In this document: positions 15,658-25,577 of the stretch, piece by piece | How the letters are laid out: every line of letters begins with the position of its first letter | Position numbering within the stretch: the first letter of the stretch is position 1 | NCBI RefSeq assembly: GCF_020216525.1 | Contig: NZ_JAIWOY010000001.1 | Location: 372,001 to 436,000, forward strand | Origin: Nocardioides nematodiphilus | GTDB taxonomy: Bacteria > Actinomycetota > Actinomycetes > Propionibacteriales > Nocardioidaceae | Reading direction: 5' to 3' | DNA length: 64,000 nt | Notes under the pieces: model-generated | What the model saw: only the letters and a program-made list of their open reading frames with translations | Database searches by the model: none | What the model was told of the DNA's origin: nothing | Program-made: the position numbers and the translations under genes

Positions 15658-17853
15658 ATGACAGCCCTGCACGACCCGCTCCCCGCACCGACGGAGCCGC
15701 TGGACCTCTCGCCCGATCCCGACGGCCACCCGGAGACCACCCACGAGGTGGAGCCTGCGGAGGCTGTCGAGGCGCCGGCGAAGGTCCGCCGCCCGCGCAA
15801 GGGTCCGCGCGTCACGATCGTCCAACGCCTGTGGGCGATGATCGCCCTCGGCGTGATCGCGCTCGCCGTGGTCGGCAGCGTCGGTGCCCTCAAGGTGGCG
15901 AACGTCGTGCGCATCACCGGCGAGAACAAGACCACGGCGCAGATCAACAGCAAGATCAACGCCGGGTACGAGGAGTGGCTGCTCCAGCGGGCCGCCACCG
16001 GCCAGTACGCCACGATCCTGCTCTCGGACGGCCAGGTCCTCAGCCCGGCCGCGACGACGTCCTACGGTGTCGCCGAGTCGCACTACAAGACCGCGCTCGA
16101 GAAGTACCAGGCCGCGCTCGACCTCGACACCGCAGGCACCGCCCACAAGTCGATCCAGGGGCTGCTCGACAGCACCCAGAAGTACCACTACTTCCTGCAG
16201 CAGATCCACGACGCCGCCGAGGCCGGCCGCACCCAGTCGTTGGCGACGATCACCGCGTCCGCCAACGGCACGGCCGCCGACGCCATCGACAACCAGTTCA
16301 ACGACGCCGACGACTTCACCGACGGCATGGTCGACGCCCAGGTGCTGGCGATCAACAAGTCGGTCAGCGACCTGCGCTCGATCACGCTGATCGTCTCGAT
16401 CGCGGGTCTGCTGCTCTTCGTCGTCTCCGGTCTGCTGCTGGTGCGCGCCGTCGCTCGTCCGCTGCGCAAGGTCGTCACCGCGCTGCGCGCGATCGCCGAA
16501 GGCGACCGGACGACCCGCGTCGACCACCGGCGTCGCGACGAGATCGGCGCGATCGCGATCGCCGTCGACCAGGTGGTCGACGCCCTCGACGCCGGCGACG
16601 AGGACCGCCGCCGGGCCGAGGCCGAGCGGATCGCCCGCGACGAGCAGGACCGCCGCGACGCCGAGGAGCGGGTCGCCGCCGAGCGGGCCGCGGCCGAGCG
16701 GGAGGCCGAGCTGGAGCGTCAGCGCGAGGCCGAGCGCCGCGAGGCCGAGCAGGCCCAGCAGGCCCGCGAGCTCGAGCAGGAGCGCCGCCTCGCCGAGGAG
16801 CGCGCCAAGGCGGAGCAGGAGCGCTACGAGGCCGAGCGGGCCCGTCAGCAGGAGATCGCCGAGGCGGAGGCCGCCCGCGCCCGCGAGGCCGCCGAGGCGG
16901 CTGCGGAGACCGCCGAGCGGGTCGCCGTGATCAAGGACTACCTGTCGATCGTCGCGAGCGGCGACCTCACCCAGCAACTCGCGCTGGCCGGCGACGACAA
17001 CGTCGGCGAGATGGCCGACTCGGTCCGGGCGCTGGTGGACTCCCTGCGCGCCAGCATGAGCCGGATCGGGCAGAACGCCGCGTCGGTCGCCAGCGCGTCG
17101 GAGGAGCTCAGCGCGGTCAGCGCCGACATGGGCCGCAGCACCGGCGACACCGCCGCCCTGGTCGGCAGCGTCTCGGAGGCCGCCGGGCACGTCTCGGGCA
17201 ACGTCGCCACGGTGGCCAGCGCCGCCGAGGAGATGACCGCGAGCATCGCCGAGATCGCCCGCAACGCATCACACGCCTCGTCGGTCGCCTCCGACGCCGT
17301 GGAGCGCGCCCGCGCCGCGACCGGCACCATCGAGGCGCTCGGCACCTCGTCGGCCGAGATCGGCCAGGTCATCAAGGTGATCACCGCGATCGCCGAGCAG
17401 ACCAACCTGCTGGCGCTCAACGCCACCATCGAGGCGGCTCGGGCCGGCGACGCCGGCAAGGGCTTCGCGGTCGTCGCCAACGAGGTCAAGGAGCTCGCCG
17501 CTCAGACCGCCAGGGCCACCGAGGAGATCGGGCAGCGGATCGACGCCATCCAGCGCGACAGCGCCGGCGCCGCCACCGCGATCAACGAGGTGGGCGAGGT
17601 GATCAACTCGATCCACGAGATCCAGGTGACCATCGCCGCCGCCGTCGAGCAGCAGAGCGCGACCACCAGCGAGATCGCCCGCTCGGTCACCGAGGCCGCC
17701 AACGGCACCACCGGCATCGCCGACTCCACCGCCTCGGCCGCCTCCTCGGCCGCCGCCGCCCAGTCCGGTGCGGCCAGCACCGCGGAGGCGGCCTCCGCCC
17801 TCGCCGGCCTGGCCACCGAGCTCGACGCCCTGGTCCGCCAGTTCTCGGTGTAG
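15658..17853 (+). CDS. Methyl-accepting chemotaxis protein
   Basis: 731 residues. A Pro/Glu-rich cytoplasmic leader of about 50 residues precedes TM1 (about 58-78). A 160-residue extracytoplasmic sensor of four-helix-bundle type follows, then TM2 (about 240-263) and a HAMP domain. Residues 315-420 form an unusually long charged coiled coil (EAER repeats). A second HAMP-like stretch ([17 protein letters not shown]) leads to the signalling domain, whose hairpin [20 protein letters not shown] is intact (about 578). It would bind the CheA/CheW array; the ligand is unknown. It sits on the opposite strand between folP and folE, so it looks inserted into an otherwise standard folate locus. Confidence 0.94.
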   Translation: MTALHDPLPAPTEPLDLSPDPDGHPETTHEVEPAEAVEAPAKVRRPRKGPRVTIVQRLWAMIALGVIALAVVGSVGALKVANVVRITGENKTTAQINSKINAGYEEWLLQRAATGQYATILLSDGQVLSPAATTSYGVAESHYKTALEKYQAALDLDTAGTAHKSIQGLLDSTQKYHYFLQQIHDAAEAGRTQSLATITASANGTAADAIDNQFNDADDFTDGMVDAQVLAINKSVSDLRSITLIVSIAGLLLFVVSGLLLVRAVARPLRKVVTALRAIAEGDRTTRVDHRRRDEIGAIAIAVDQVVDALDAGDEDRRRAEAERIARDEQDRRDAEERVAAERAAAEREAELERQREAERREAEQAQQARELEQERRLAEERAKAEQERYEAERARQQEIAEAEAARAREAAEAAAETAERVAVIKDYLSIVASGDLTQQLALAGDDNVGEMADSVRALVDSLRASMSRIGQNAASVASASEELSAVSADMGRSTGDTAALVGSVSEAAGHVSGNVATVASAAEEMTASIAEIARNASHASSVASDAVERARAATGTIEALGTSSAEIGQVIKVITAIAEQTNLLALNATIEAARAGDAGKGFAVVANEVKELAAQTARATEEIGQRIDAIQRDSAGAATAINEVGEVINSIHEIQVTIAAAVEQQSATTSEIARSVTEAANGTTGIADSTASAASSAAAAQSGAASTAEAASALAGLATELDALVRQFSV

Positions 17854-17865
17854 CGAGCACGAACC

Positions 17866-17900
17866 AGGAAGGCCCGGCTGCTGTGCAGCCGGGCCTTCCT
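17866..17900. terminator. Strong bidirectional terminator between MCP and folE
   Basis: A perfect 16-base-pair stem (arms 17866-17881 and 17885-17900) with a TGT loop, followed by GTTGTT. It lies between two convergent stops, 12 bases after the receptor gene and 28 bases after folE, and can serve both. Confidence 0.9.
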
Positions 17901-17928
17901 GTTGTTCACGCCTCCCGCGGGTGGCGAG

Positions 17929-18507
17929 TCAGCGCACGGGGCGGTTGATCAGCGCCATCGCCTCGGCGCGCGTCGCGGCGTTGGACCGCATGGTCCCGCG
18001 GACGGCCGAGGTGATGGTCCGTGCGCCGGCCTTGCGGACCCCGCGCATCGTCATGCACAGGTGCTCGGCCTCGATCACCACGATGACGCCGCGCGCCTCG
18101 AGGATCTCCATCAGCGCGTCGGCGACCTGCGTGGTGAGCCGCTCCTGGACCTGCGGCCGCTTGGCGTAGACGTCGACGAGACGCGCCAGCTTGGACAGGC
18201 CGGTGATCTTGCCCGAGTCGGCCGGGATGTAGCCGACGTGCGCGACGCCGGTGAACGGCACCAGGTGGTGCTCGCACATCGACCACAGCTCGATGTCACG
18301 CACCAGCACCAGCTCGTCGTGGCCCAGGTCGAAGGTCGTGGTCAGGACGTCCTCCGGCTCCTGGTGCAGCCCGGCCGTCAGCTCCTCGTAGGCCCGCGCG
18401 ACCCGCGCGGGGGTGTCGAGCAGGCCCTCACGGTCGGGGTCCTCACCGATCGCGAAGAGCAGCTCGCGAACGGCCGCCTCGGCGCGCTCGCGGTCGAAGG
18501 CCGCCAC
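17929..18507 (-). CDS. folE: GTP cyclohydrolase I
   Basis: 192 residues from GTG 18507, four bases after the ftsH stop; longer in-frame starts lie inside ftsH. FolE converts GTP to dihydroneopterin triphosphate, the first step of the folate pathway. Zinc and active-site marks are visible: [59 protein letters not shown] and [13 protein letters not shown]. It is co-transcribed with ftsH and hpt, which is the usual actinobacterial order. Confidence 0.97.
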   Translation of the reverse strand: MAAFDRERAEAAVRELLFAIGEDPDREGLLDTPARVARAYEELTAGLHQEPEDVLTTTFDLGHDELVLVRDIELWSMCEHHLVPFTGVAHVGYIPADSGKITGLSKLARLVDVYAKRPQVQERLTTQVADALMEILEARGVIVVIEAEHLCMTMRGVRKAGARTITSAVRGTMRSNAATRAEAMALINRPVR

Positions 18508-18511
18508 CGGC

Positions 18512-20572
18512 TCAGACCTGAGGCGGCTGCGCGCCGCCCGCCGAGGGGAGCACACCCGGGTCGCCATGCACGTCGCCACCGGAGCCGGGCGGGGTGAGCA
18601 CCGCGCCGGCGCTGCCGGCGTCCGCCTGCTTGCCGTTGCCGTTGAGCGCACGGTCGCGGATCTCCTGCGGGATCTCGACGGCGGGGATCTCGGACGGCCT
18701 GCGGTTCGGGGAGCCGGTCCAGGCCGGGCGCTGCGGACGGCGACGCAGGGCGGTGAAGATCTCGGCGATCTCCTCCTTGTTCAGCGTCTCCTTGTCGAGC
18801 AGCGCGAGGACCAGCGAGTCGAGGACGTCGCGGTTCTCCTCGAGGATGTCGAAGGCCTCCTGGTGCGCGGTGGCGAGGAATTTCTTCACCTCGTCGTCGA
18901 CGATCGCGGCGACGTCCTCGGAGTAGTCCCGCGAGTGGCCAAGGTCGCGGCCCAGGAACGGCTCGGAGCCGGAGGAGCCGAGCTTGATCGCGCCGAGTCG
19001 CTCGGTCATGCCGTACTGCGTGACCATCGCGCGAGCCAGGTTGGTGGCCTTCTCGATGTCGTTGCCGGCACCCGTGGTCGGGTCGTGGAAGATCATCTCC
19101 TCGGCGGCGCGGCCACCGAGCATGTACGCCAGCTTGTCCAGCATCTCGCTGCGGGTCTGGCTGTACTTGTCCTCGTCGGGCATGACCATCGTGTAGCCGA
19201 GGGCGCGGCCGCGCGGCATGATCGTGATCTTGTGCACCGGGTCGTTGTGCGGCAGGGCCGCAGCGACCAGGGCGTGGCCGCCCTCGTGGTAGGCGGTGAT
19301 GAGCTTCTCGTGGTCGCTCATCACGCGGCCGCGCTTCTGCGGGCCGGCGATGACGCGGTCGATCGCCTCGTCGAGGGCGTGGGCGGTGATCAGCTTCGCG
19401 TTGTTGCGAGCGGTGAGCAGCGCAGCCTCGTTGAGCACGTTCGCCAGGTCGGCGCCGGAGAAGCCCGGCGTACGACGTGCGACGTTGAGCAGGTCGATGT
19501 CGGTGGCCAGCGGCTTGCCGCGGGCGTGCACCTTGAGGATCGCCTCGCGGCCGAGCAGGTCGGGGACGTCGACCTGGATCTGGCGGTCGAAGCGGCCCGG
19601 ACGCAGGAGCGCGGGGTCGAGGACGTCGGGACGGTTGGTCGCGGCCAGCAGGATGACGCCGCCGCGGGTGTCGAATCCGTCCATCTCGACGAGGAGCTGG
19701 TTGAGGGTCTGCTCGCGCTCGTCGTGACCGCCGCCCATGCCGGCGCCGCGGTGGCGCCCGACGGCGTCGATCTCGTCGATGAAGACGATCGCCGGAGCGT
19801 TCTCCTTGGCCTGCTCGAAGAGGTCGCGGACGCGGCTGGCGCCGACACCGACGAACATCTCGACGAAGTCCGAGCCGGAGATCGAGTAGAACGGGACGCC
19901 CGCCTCGCCGGCGACGGCGCGCGCGAGCAGGGTCTTGCCGGTGCCCGGAGGGCCGTACAGCAGGACGCCCTTGGGGATCTTGGCGCCGACCGCCTGGAAC
20001 CGGGCCGGCTCCTGGAGGAACTCCTTGATCTCGGAGAGCTCCTCGAGCGCCTCGTTGGCGCCCGCGACATCGGCGAAGGTGGTCTTCGGCATGTCCTTGG
20101 TGATCAGCTTCGCCTTGGACTTGGCGAACTGCATGACGCCGCGACCGCCGCCGCCCTGGACGCTGTTCATCATGAACAGGAAGAGCACCACGATGAAGAT
20201 GAAGGGCAGCAGGAAGCTGAAGATCGAGCCGATCAGGCTCGGCTGCGACACCTGCGCGTTGTAGGTGTCGATCTTGTGGGCGTCGACCTGCTCCTGGACC
20301 TTCGCGACCAGCGCGGGCTGCGCGCCGTCGACCCAGTGGGTGGAGACCTTGTCGCCCGCGTCCCGTACGCCGTCGCGCAGCGTCGCGCGGATCTGCTGGT
20401 CACCGTCGACGAAGGTGATGTCCTGGACATCGCCGGCGTCGATGTACTTGACCATCTGGGACGTGGTGATCTCGTCGCCGCCACCTCGCGGAGCGAGGTA
20501 CTGCAGGGCGAGCAGGACGCCCACCACGGCAACGAGGATCCAGAGCCACGGGCTCTTGACGAAACGCTTCAC
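18512..20572 (-). CDS. ftsH: ATP-dependent zinc metalloprotease FtsH
   Basis: 686 residues. TM1 (about 9-26) and TM2 (about 116-137) flank a short extracytoplasmic domain. The AAA domain has Walker A GPPGTGKT (207-214), Walker [12 protein letters not shown] and the second region of homology [20 protein letters not shown]. The peptidase has the zinc motif HEGGH (about 428) and a third ligand region [10 protein letters not shown]. It forms a membrane hexamer that degrades misfolded membrane proteins and short-lived regulators. The tail after residue 620 is a low-complexity Pro/Gly extension common in actinobacterial FtsH. Confidence 0.98.
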   Translation of the reverse strand: MKRFVKSPWLWILVAVVGVLLALQYLAPRGGGDEITTSQMVKYIDAGDVQDITFVDGDQQIRATLRDGVRDAGDKVSTHWVDGAQPALVAKVQEQVDAHKIDTYNAQVSQPSLIGSIFSFLLPFIFIVVLFLFMMNSVQGGGGRGVMQFAKSKAKLITKDMPKTTFADVAGANEALEELSEIKEFLQEPARFQAVGAKIPKGVLLYGPPGTGKTLLARAVAGEAGVPFYSISGSDFVEMFVGVGASRVRDLFEQAKENAPAIVFIDEIDAVGRHRGAGMGGGHDEREQTLNQLLVEMDGFDTRGGVILLAATNRPDVLDPALLRPGRFDRQIQVDVPDLLGREAILKVHARGKPLATDIDLLNVARRTPGFSGADLANVLNEAALLTARNNAKLITAHALDEAIDRVIAGPQKRGRVMSDHEKLITAYHEGGHALVAAALPHNDPVHKITIMPRGRALGYTMVMPDEDKYSQTRSEMLDKLAYMLGGRAAEEMIFHDPTTGAGNDIEKATNLARAMVTQYGMTERLGAIKLGSSGSEPFLGRDLGHSRDYSEDVAAIVDDEVKKFLATAHQEAFDILEENRDVLDSLVLALLDKETLNKEEIAEIFTALRRRPQRPAWTGSPNRRPSEIPAVEIPQEIRDRALNGNGKQADAGSAGAVLTPPGSGGDVHGDPGVLPSAGGAQPPQV

Positions 20573-20659
20573 AAGGCTTCTCTCGGACGCGAGGAACAGA
20601 TCTGACGTGGACTACAACGACTCAGCACGCGGGATCGTGCCGGGTCGTACGCCCACATT

Positions 20660-20687
20660 CTCCCCCAGGATGGAAAACACCTGGGAG
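20660..20687 (-). terminator. Hairpin after hpt
   Basis: CCAGG (20665-20669) pairs with CCTGG (20680-20684), extended by C/G-rich flanks (CTCCC/GGGAG) with a bulge. It is just beyond the hpt stop and about 90 bases before ftsH. There is no T run, so it could also be a processing hairpin in a shared mRNA. Confidence 0.45.
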
Positions 20688-20694
20688 AGTCCCA

Positions 20695-21246
20695 TCAGGA
20701 GTAGACGTGGGGCGCCAGCGTGCCGATGTCACGCAGGTTGCGGTAGCGCTCCTTGAAGTCGAGGCCGTAGCCGACCACGAACTCGTTGGGGATGTCGAAG
20801 CCGACGTACTTCACGTCGACCGGCATCCGCTGTGCCTCGGGCTTGCGCAGCAGGGTGGCGATCTCCACCGAGGCCGGGTTGCGCGAGGCCAGGTTGGACG
20901 TCAGCCAGGTCAGGGTGAGGCCGGTGTCGATGATCTCGTCGACGATCAGGACGTGCCGGTCGCTGATGTCCGCGTCGAGGTCCTTGAGGATCCGTACGAC
21001 GCCGCTGGACTGGGTGCCCGAGCCGTACGAGGAGACGGCCATCCAGTCCATCTCGACGTGGCTGGTGAGCGAGCGGGCCAGGTCCGCCATCACCATCACG
21101 GCGCCCTTGAGGACTCCGACGATCAGCAGGTCCTTGCCTGCGTAGTCGGCGTCGATCTGAGCGGCCATCTCACGGAGCCGGTCCTGGATCTGGTCTTCGG
21201 TGTACAGCACCTTGACGAGGTCGTCACCCACGTGCGCGGAATCCAT
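20695..21246 (-). CDS. hpt: Hypoxanthine phosphoribosyltransferase
   Basis: 183 residues. It salvages hypoxanthine or guanine with PRPP to give IMP or GMP. The PRPP-binding motif is [14 protein letters not shown] (about 99-112), with the [12 protein letters not shown] loop before it and [19 protein letters not shown] at the nucleobase site. It normally follows tilS and precedes ftsH in actinobacteria. Here a repeat-rich spacer and a globin gene separate it from tilS. Confidence 0.97.
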   Translation of the reverse strand: MDSAHVGDDLVKVLYTEDQIQDRLREMAAQIDADYAGKDLLIVGVLKGAVMVMADLARSLTSHVEMDWMAVSSYGSGTQSSGVVRILKDLDADISDRHVLIVDEIIDTGLTLTWLTSNLASRNPASVEIATLLRKPEAQRMPVDVKYVGFDIPNEFVVGYGLDFKERYRNLRDIGTLAPHVYS

Positions 21247-21258
21247 GCCGTCACCCTA

Positions 21259-21513
21259 GACGACCGAGCGAGCGCCAGCGCGAGCGAGGCACGAGCTCGG
21301 GCGCTGGCCGCGAGGGAGGGAGGCAACGCGCGCAGCGCGCGTGAGACGACCGAGCGAGCGCCAGCGCGAGGGGACCGAGTGAGCGGCGGCGCGAGCGAGG
21401 CACGAGCTCGGGCGCCGGCCGCGAGCGAGGGAGCCGGCCGCGAAGCGGCCTGCGAGGCACGAGCTCGGGCGCTGACCGCGAGGGAGGGAGGGAGGCAGAG
21501 CGCGCAGCGCGCT
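21259..21513. repeat. GC-rich intergenic repeat cluster with inverted and direct repeats
   Basis: Three exact 21-base copies centred on the palindrome CGAGCTCG lie at 21284-21304, 21395-21415 and 21452-21472. A 26-base unit occurs twice, at 21259-21284 and 21345-21370. GCCAGCGC (21274-21281) can pair with GCGCTGGC (21301-21308) across the first copy. GCGCGC-A-GCGCGC palindromes lie near 21328-21340 and 21500-21512; the last runs into the globin stop codon. Open reading frames here are Ser/Arg/Pro-rich and unconvincing as genes. It looks like a family of mobile-like intergenic elements that has duplicated in place. Confidence 0.8.
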
Positions 21514-21931
21514 AGACGTGGTTGAACGGCATCTCGCCCGCCACGAGGTGCGGGCCGTCGGCGTAGGCGTCCATCGCGTACGTCGCGCGGCGGAAGTACG
21601 CGCCGAGGCGGGCACCGGGCTCGCCGGTCATGCCGACCTCCGCGAGCGCGCGCTCGAAGGCGGCCACGGCGGCCTCGTCGAGCTCGCGGTGGACGCCGTT
21701 GCCCGCGTGCAGGCGCAGCATGGAGCTCTCGTCACCGAACCCGGCGGTGTACAGGCGCGGACCGCCCGTGGCCTCGGCGAGGTAGGCCGCGAGCCGCTCG
21801 TCGTGGAACGGGTGGATCGGCGCGGCCGTGAACGGGTGCGCGGCGAGCGGATCGTCGAGACAGAGCTCGTGCCACCGGCGGCACAGCCGGAGGAGGGCGT
21901 CGAAGCCGCCGAGGTCGTCGTAGAGCGTCAC
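21512..21931 (-). CDS. Truncated haemoglobin-like protein
   Basis: 139 residues from GTG 21931, with GGACC just upstream; an in-frame TTG at 21967 is less likely. The fold resembles group II truncated globins: LYDDLGGFDALLRLCRRWHE at helices A-B, HPFHDERLAAYLAEATGGPRLYT in the E region, and a histidine in MLRLHAGNGV where the proximal haem ligand is expected. The usual tyrosine at B10 is not evident (RRWH). Such globins bind oxygen or NO or do redox work. It lies next to tilS without an obvious functional link, and its stop codon is inside the repeat cluster. Confidence 0.78.
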   Translation of the reverse strand: MTLYDDLGGFDALLRLCRRWHELCLDDPLAAHPFTAAPIHPFHDERLAAYLAEATGGPRLYTAGFGDESSMLRLHAGNGVHRELDEAAVAAFERALAEVGMTGEPGARLGAYFRRATYAMDAYADGPHLVAGEMPFNHV

Positions 21932-21970
21932 CGGTCCAGTACACGCTCGTCGGGCGTGCCCGGGCAACGG

Positions 21971-23017
21971 TCAGCCGGAGGCCGTACGACGGAAGGCGAG
22001 GGTGTTCGGGCCGTCCCGGTAGGCGGTGACGTGACCGGGCAGCTGGATCTGGCGCTGGCCGGCGTCGAACATCAGAAGATCGGCCACGGCGTTGATGTGC
22101 ACGGCGAAGAGCTCGTCGGCAGGACACCCCGCCTCGAGCGCGGCGAGCCGGGCGACCCGCGTCTGCATCGCCCAGCCCATCGGATGGACCTTCGAGGTGG
22201 TGACCCGGACCCCGAGCCCCTCGGTGCCCGGCTCGCGGGCCTCGCCGAAGAGGCGCTCGGCGTAGTCGTCGAGGAACTCCATGTCGGGCCGGAGCTGCTC
22301 GGCGGTCCGGGCGAGCGTGGCGGCGACACCGGGGCCGAGGTGCTGCTCGAGCACCGGCATCACGTCGTGGCGCACCCGTGAGCGCAGGAAGCGCGGGTCG
22401 CTGTTGTGCGGGTCGACCCAGAAGTCGAGGCCCTCATGCCGGCAGGCGGCCTCGGTCTGCTCGCGGGTGACGTCGAGGAGCGGACGCAGGAAGGTGCGGT
22501 CGCCGCGGTTGAAACCGCGGCGCATGCCCGCGATCGAGCGCCCCCCGCTCCCCCGCGCGAGTCCGAGGAGCACGGTCTCGGCCTGGTCGTCGCGGGTGTG
22601 CCCGAGGAGTACCTCGGCGGCGTCGAAGTGGGTGGCCAGCTGGGCGAGTGCGGCGTACCGCGCCTCGCGGGCTCCGGCCTCGACGCCGATCGCGGTCGCG
22701 TCGACCTGGACCCGGATCGACGCCGTCTCGGACGCGCCCATGGCCGCCATCTGCTGGACGACCCGAGCGGTGTGCTCCGCCGAGTCCTCCTGCAGGCCGT
22801 GGTCCACCACGACACCGATGACCTTGGTGGGGCTGCGCTTCAGCTCGAAGATCGCGGCGCTGAGCAGCGCCAGCGAATCGGCGCCCCCTGAGCAGGCGAC
22901 CAGGATCGGCCGGCCGGTGGCATCCGGCACCCCGACGCCACCCTGACCGTCCGGGCGGATGGTCAGTGCGCGGCGGACGCCTTGTCGTACCGCCGCGACC
23001 GCGGGCGGGAGCGTCAC
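21971..23017 (-). CDS. tilS: tRNA(Ile)-lysidine synthetase
   Basis: 348 residues from GTG 23017, overlapping the metalloprotease stop as GTGA. TilS converts C34 of the CAU-anticodon tRNA-Ile to lysidine with ATP and lysine. The PP-loop motif SGGADS is at 43-48, followed by VVVDHGLQEDSAEHTARVV, LLGHTRDDQAETVLLGLARG and RPLLDVTREQTEA. The C-terminal part is short and lacks the full E. coli extension, as is usual in actinobacteria. Confidence 0.96.
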   Translation of the reverse strand: MTLPPAVAAVRQGVRRALTIRPDGQGGVGVPDATGRPILVACSGGADSLALLSAAIFELKRSPTKVIGVVVDHGLQEDSAEHTARVVQQMAAMGASETASIRVQVDATAIGVEAGAREARYAALAQLATHFDAAEVLLGHTRDDQAETVLLGLARGSGGRSIAGMRRGFNRGDRTFLRPLLDVTREQTEAACRHEGLDFWVDPHNSDPRFLRSRVRHDVMPVLEQHLGPGVAATLARTAEQLRPDMEFLDDYAERLFGEAREPGTEGLGVRVTTSKVHPMGWAMQTRVARLAALEAGCPADELFAVHINAVADLLMFDAGQRQIQLPGHVTAYRDGPNTLAFRRTASG

Positions 23018-24072
23018 AGGACGCGCTTGATCCACTCGTCGGGCGCGTAGATCTCGTCCTTCGACGGCAGCGTCTCCGGCCCGGTCCACACGGTGTTGAA
23101 CCGCTCCATGCCGACCTTGTCGATGACGGCACGGACGAAGATGGCCCCGTCGCGGTACTGCGCCATCTTCTGCTCCAGGCCCAGCAGCCGTCGCACGATC
23201 CGGTCGAGCGAGCCGGTGCCCTTGCGGCGCTTGTCGAAGGCCTCGCGGATGGTCGCCACGGTCGGGATGACGCTCGGACCGACGCCGTCCATCACCACGT
23301 CGGCGTGACCCTCGAGCAGCGACATCATGCCGGTGAGCCGGTCCATGATCTCGCGCTGCTCGGGAGAGGAGATCGCCTCGAGGAGGTTGCCATTGCCCTT
23401 GATCGCCTCGCCGATCCGGCTGAGGCCGTCGCTGAGCAGGGTCTGCGCGTCCATGGTGGCGGCGAGCGCCTCGACCTCGCTGAAGACGTGGCCGCGCAGC
23501 CAGGGGTTCGCAGTGAACTGGACCCGGTGGGTCTCCTCGTGGAGGCAGACCCACAGCCGGAAGTCGGTCGGGTCGACGCGCAGGTCGCGCTCGGCCTGGA
23601 CGATGTTGGGCGCGACCAGCAGCAGACGGCCGTACGGACCGTCGGCGGTCTGCGCGAAGGGATCGAACTGACCCAGCACCTTGCTGGAGAGGAAGCCGAG
23701 GAGGCCGCCGACCTCGGCGCCGGTGACCTTGGCGCCGACGCTGCGGGCGATGCCGCCGGGGCGGTGGGTGATCACCTTGTCGATGACCGGAGTCATGACG
23801 TGGGCGAAGGCATCGGCGTTCGCCTGGACCCAGCCGGCACGGTCCACGACCAGGACCGGGGCGTACTCGGCCGGGGTGACCAGGCCGGTGAACTCCTTGA
23901 CCAGCGGGGTCGCCTTGGCCGCGTCGGCGCGCAGCTCGGCGACGACGGCGGCCGCCTCGGCACGCCCGATGCTCGGTCCGTCGCCGGCCAGGCCGGAGCC
24001 GACCCGCACGGCGAAGTCCCAGTCGACGATCTCGCGCGTGCTGTCGCCGGCACCGTCCGCCGCAGAAGTCAT
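23014..24072 (-). CDS. Zinc-dependent metalloprotease-like protein (DUF2342 family)
   Basis: 352 residues beginning MTSAADGAGDSTREIVDWDF. The motif CLHEETHRVQF (about 176-186) is an HExxH zinc site, and ANPWLRGHVFSEVEAL follows with a possible third ligand. This family is widespread in actinobacteria, sits beside tilS and dacB, and is often annotated as associated with coenzyme F420 biosynthesis, though no direct role is established. It is coupled to tilS by a four-base overlap and starts 10 bases after dacB. Confidence 0.88.
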   Translation of the reverse strand: MTSAADGAGDSTREIVDWDFAVRVGSGLAGDGPSIGRAEAAAVVAELRADAAKATPLVKEFTGLVTPAEYAPVLVVDRAGWVQANADAFAHVMTPVIDKVITHRPGGIARSVGAKVTGAEVGGLLGFLSSKVLGQFDPFAQTADGPYGRLLLVAPNIVQAERDLRVDPTDFRLWVCLHEETHRVQFTANPWLRGHVFSEVEALAATMDAQTLLSDGLSRIGEAIKGNGNLLEAISSPEQREIMDRLTGMMSLLEGHADVVMDGVGPSVIPTVATIREAFDKRRKGTGSLDRIVRRLLGLEQKMAQYRDGAIFVRAVIDKVGMERFNTVWTGPETLPSKDEIYAPDEWIKRVL

Positions 24073-24082
24073 GGGCCCGAGA

Positions 24083-25501
24083 TTATCCGCAACGGCAAAC
24101 GGTCAGGGCGGTCGCCAGCGAGTCGAGCTCGTGACGGGCCTCGAGCGTGTCGGTCACGGCGACCCGGTCGGCCATGATCGCGAAGACGACCGGAGCACCG
24201 TTCGCGTCCTGGGTGTAGCCGGCCAGCGCGTCGACCCCGGTGAGCGTGCCGGTCTTGGCGCGGACCAGGCCGCGCCCCGCCCCCGTACGGCCGTCGGCGT
24301 CGTCGAAGCGGTCGGAGAGCGAGCCGCTGAACCCGGCGACCGGGACCGAGCTGACGATGGGGGCCAGGCGCGACTGGGCCGCGGCCTGCTGCAGGACGCC
24401 GACCAGGGTGGCCGGCGCGATCCGGTTGGCGCGGGAGAGGCCGCTGCCGTCGTCGAGGACCAGGCCGGCGGTGTCGACGCCGAGCTTGCCGAGGGCGGCA
24501 CGGACGGCCGCGGCACCGCCCGCGAAGCTGCCGCCGTCACCCGATGCGAGCCCGGCCTGGTGGGCGAGCACCTCGGCACCCTCGTTGTCGCTGACCTGGA
24601 GGACGTGATCGACGATCTCGCGCAGGGGCGGGCTGTCGACGTGGGCCAGATCAGCCGAGCCGGCGGGCGCGGGTCGCTCGCTGACGCGCCCGTGGATCCG
24701 GACGCCGGCGGAGCCGAGCGCCGTCGCGAACGCGGCGGCCGCGCCCTTCGCGGGGTCGGCGACCCGGCCGGTCGCCTCGTTGTCGGCGACCGTTCGACCT
24801 TCGTCGACCCACAGGGGGCTGATCGGCGCCACCACGCCCTCGGCGAGGTAGCTCTCGGGCCAGGTCGGCGCCACGTCGGGGCCGGTGAACAGCGAGGTGT
24901 CGTAGCGCAGTCGGATCGAGGTGACGCCGTGCGCGCGCAGGGCCGAGGCGGTCTGCTTCGCCAGCGTGGTGAGGTCCGCGACGTGCGGGTAGTCGCCCAC
25001 CGCCGGCGGGCCGGCCGCGAGCAGCGGATCACCGCCGCCGACGAGGGTCACCGTGTCGGCGCCGGCGGAGTCGGTGAGCACCGTCCGAGTGGTGAAGCGC
25101 TTCTCCGGACCGTCCAGCGCGAGGACGGCGGCCGCGGTGAGGAGCTTGGTCGTGGAGGCCGGGATGGCCGCCCCGCTCCCCCGGGAGGCGACGAGCGGTC
25201 CGGTGAGCCCGGCGACCGCGGCGACGACGTGGCGACCGAGCGCGCTCCTGCCGGGCGCGGCCAGGACCTGCCTGATCCGCGCGGCGCGGAGGGCTCCGTC
25301 GGCGGGCGCGGCGATCGGCGACGACGCCGCCGGGGTGGGCAGCCTCACTGCCAGCGCGCGCGGCTCCGGGGTCGCTGCGACCCGGTCATGACCCCGCCAG
25401 TGATCGACCCACCCGAGACCCCACAACGCCGATCCCGCCAGGAGGACGAGGGCGAGCGGCGCGACCACGGCGAGGAGCCGCCTGCTACCCGTACGTGACA
25501 C
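24083..25501 (-). CDS. dacB: D-alanyl-D-alanine carboxypeptidase / PBP4
   Basis: 472 residues from GTG 25501. An N-terminal hydrophobic segment ([20 protein letters not shown]) acts as signal or anchor. The three penicillin-binding motifs are present: STTK (about 114), SDN ([10 protein letters not shown], about 306) and KTG ([10 protein letters not shown], about 414). It trims or cleaves peptidoglycan peptide stems outside the membrane. It heads the dacB-metalloprotease-tilS run and is divergent from ppa. Confidence 0.96.
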   Translation of the reverse strand: MSRTGSRRLLAVVAPLALVLLAGSALWGLGWVDHWRGHDRVAATPEPRALAVRLPTPAASSPIAAPADGALRAARIRQVLAAPGRSALGRHVVAAVAGLTGPLVASRGSGAAIPASTTKLLTAAAVLALDGPEKRFTTRTVLTDSAGADTVTLVGGGDPLLAAGPPAVGDYPHVADLTTLAKQTASALRAHGVTSIRLRYDTSLFTGPDVAPTWPESYLAEGVVAPISPLWVDEGRTVADNEATGRVADPAKGAAAAFATALGSAGVRIHGRVSERPAPAGSADLAHVDSPPLREIVDHVLQVSDNEGAEVLAHQAGLASGDGGSFAGGAAAVRAALGKLGVDTAGLVLDDGSGLSRANRIAPATLVGVLQQAAAQSRLAPIVSSVPVAGFSGSLSDRFDDADGRTGAGRGLVRAKTGTLTGVDALAGYTQDANGAPVVFAIMADRVAVTDTLEARHELDSLATALTVCRCG

Positions 25502-25532
25502 TGTTGACCCTCCCAGAAGCGGCTGTCCGGGT

Positions 25533-25549
25533 CATTGTGGTGGACAATG
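25533..25549. promoter_or_regulatory. Palindrome in the dacB/ppa divergent promoter region
   Basis: CATTGT-GGTGG-ACAATG is a perfect 6+6 inverted repeat in the 76-base gap. GACAAT on the + strand and CACAAT on the - strand could be back-to-back -10 boxes. It could instead be an operator. No good -35 is visible. Confidence 0.35.
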
Positions 25550-25577
25550 TCGCGTCAACACACCTGGAGGAACACCC

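Noticed and set aside
21259..21513. CRISPR array
   Set aside because: Repeat copies are unevenly spaced, nested and GC-only, with no regular unique spacers and no cas genes.
21251..21615. Short open frames inside the repeat cluster near hpt
   Set aside because: Translations are Ser/Arg/Pro repeats caused by the DNA repeats; no start with RBS and no conservation cue.
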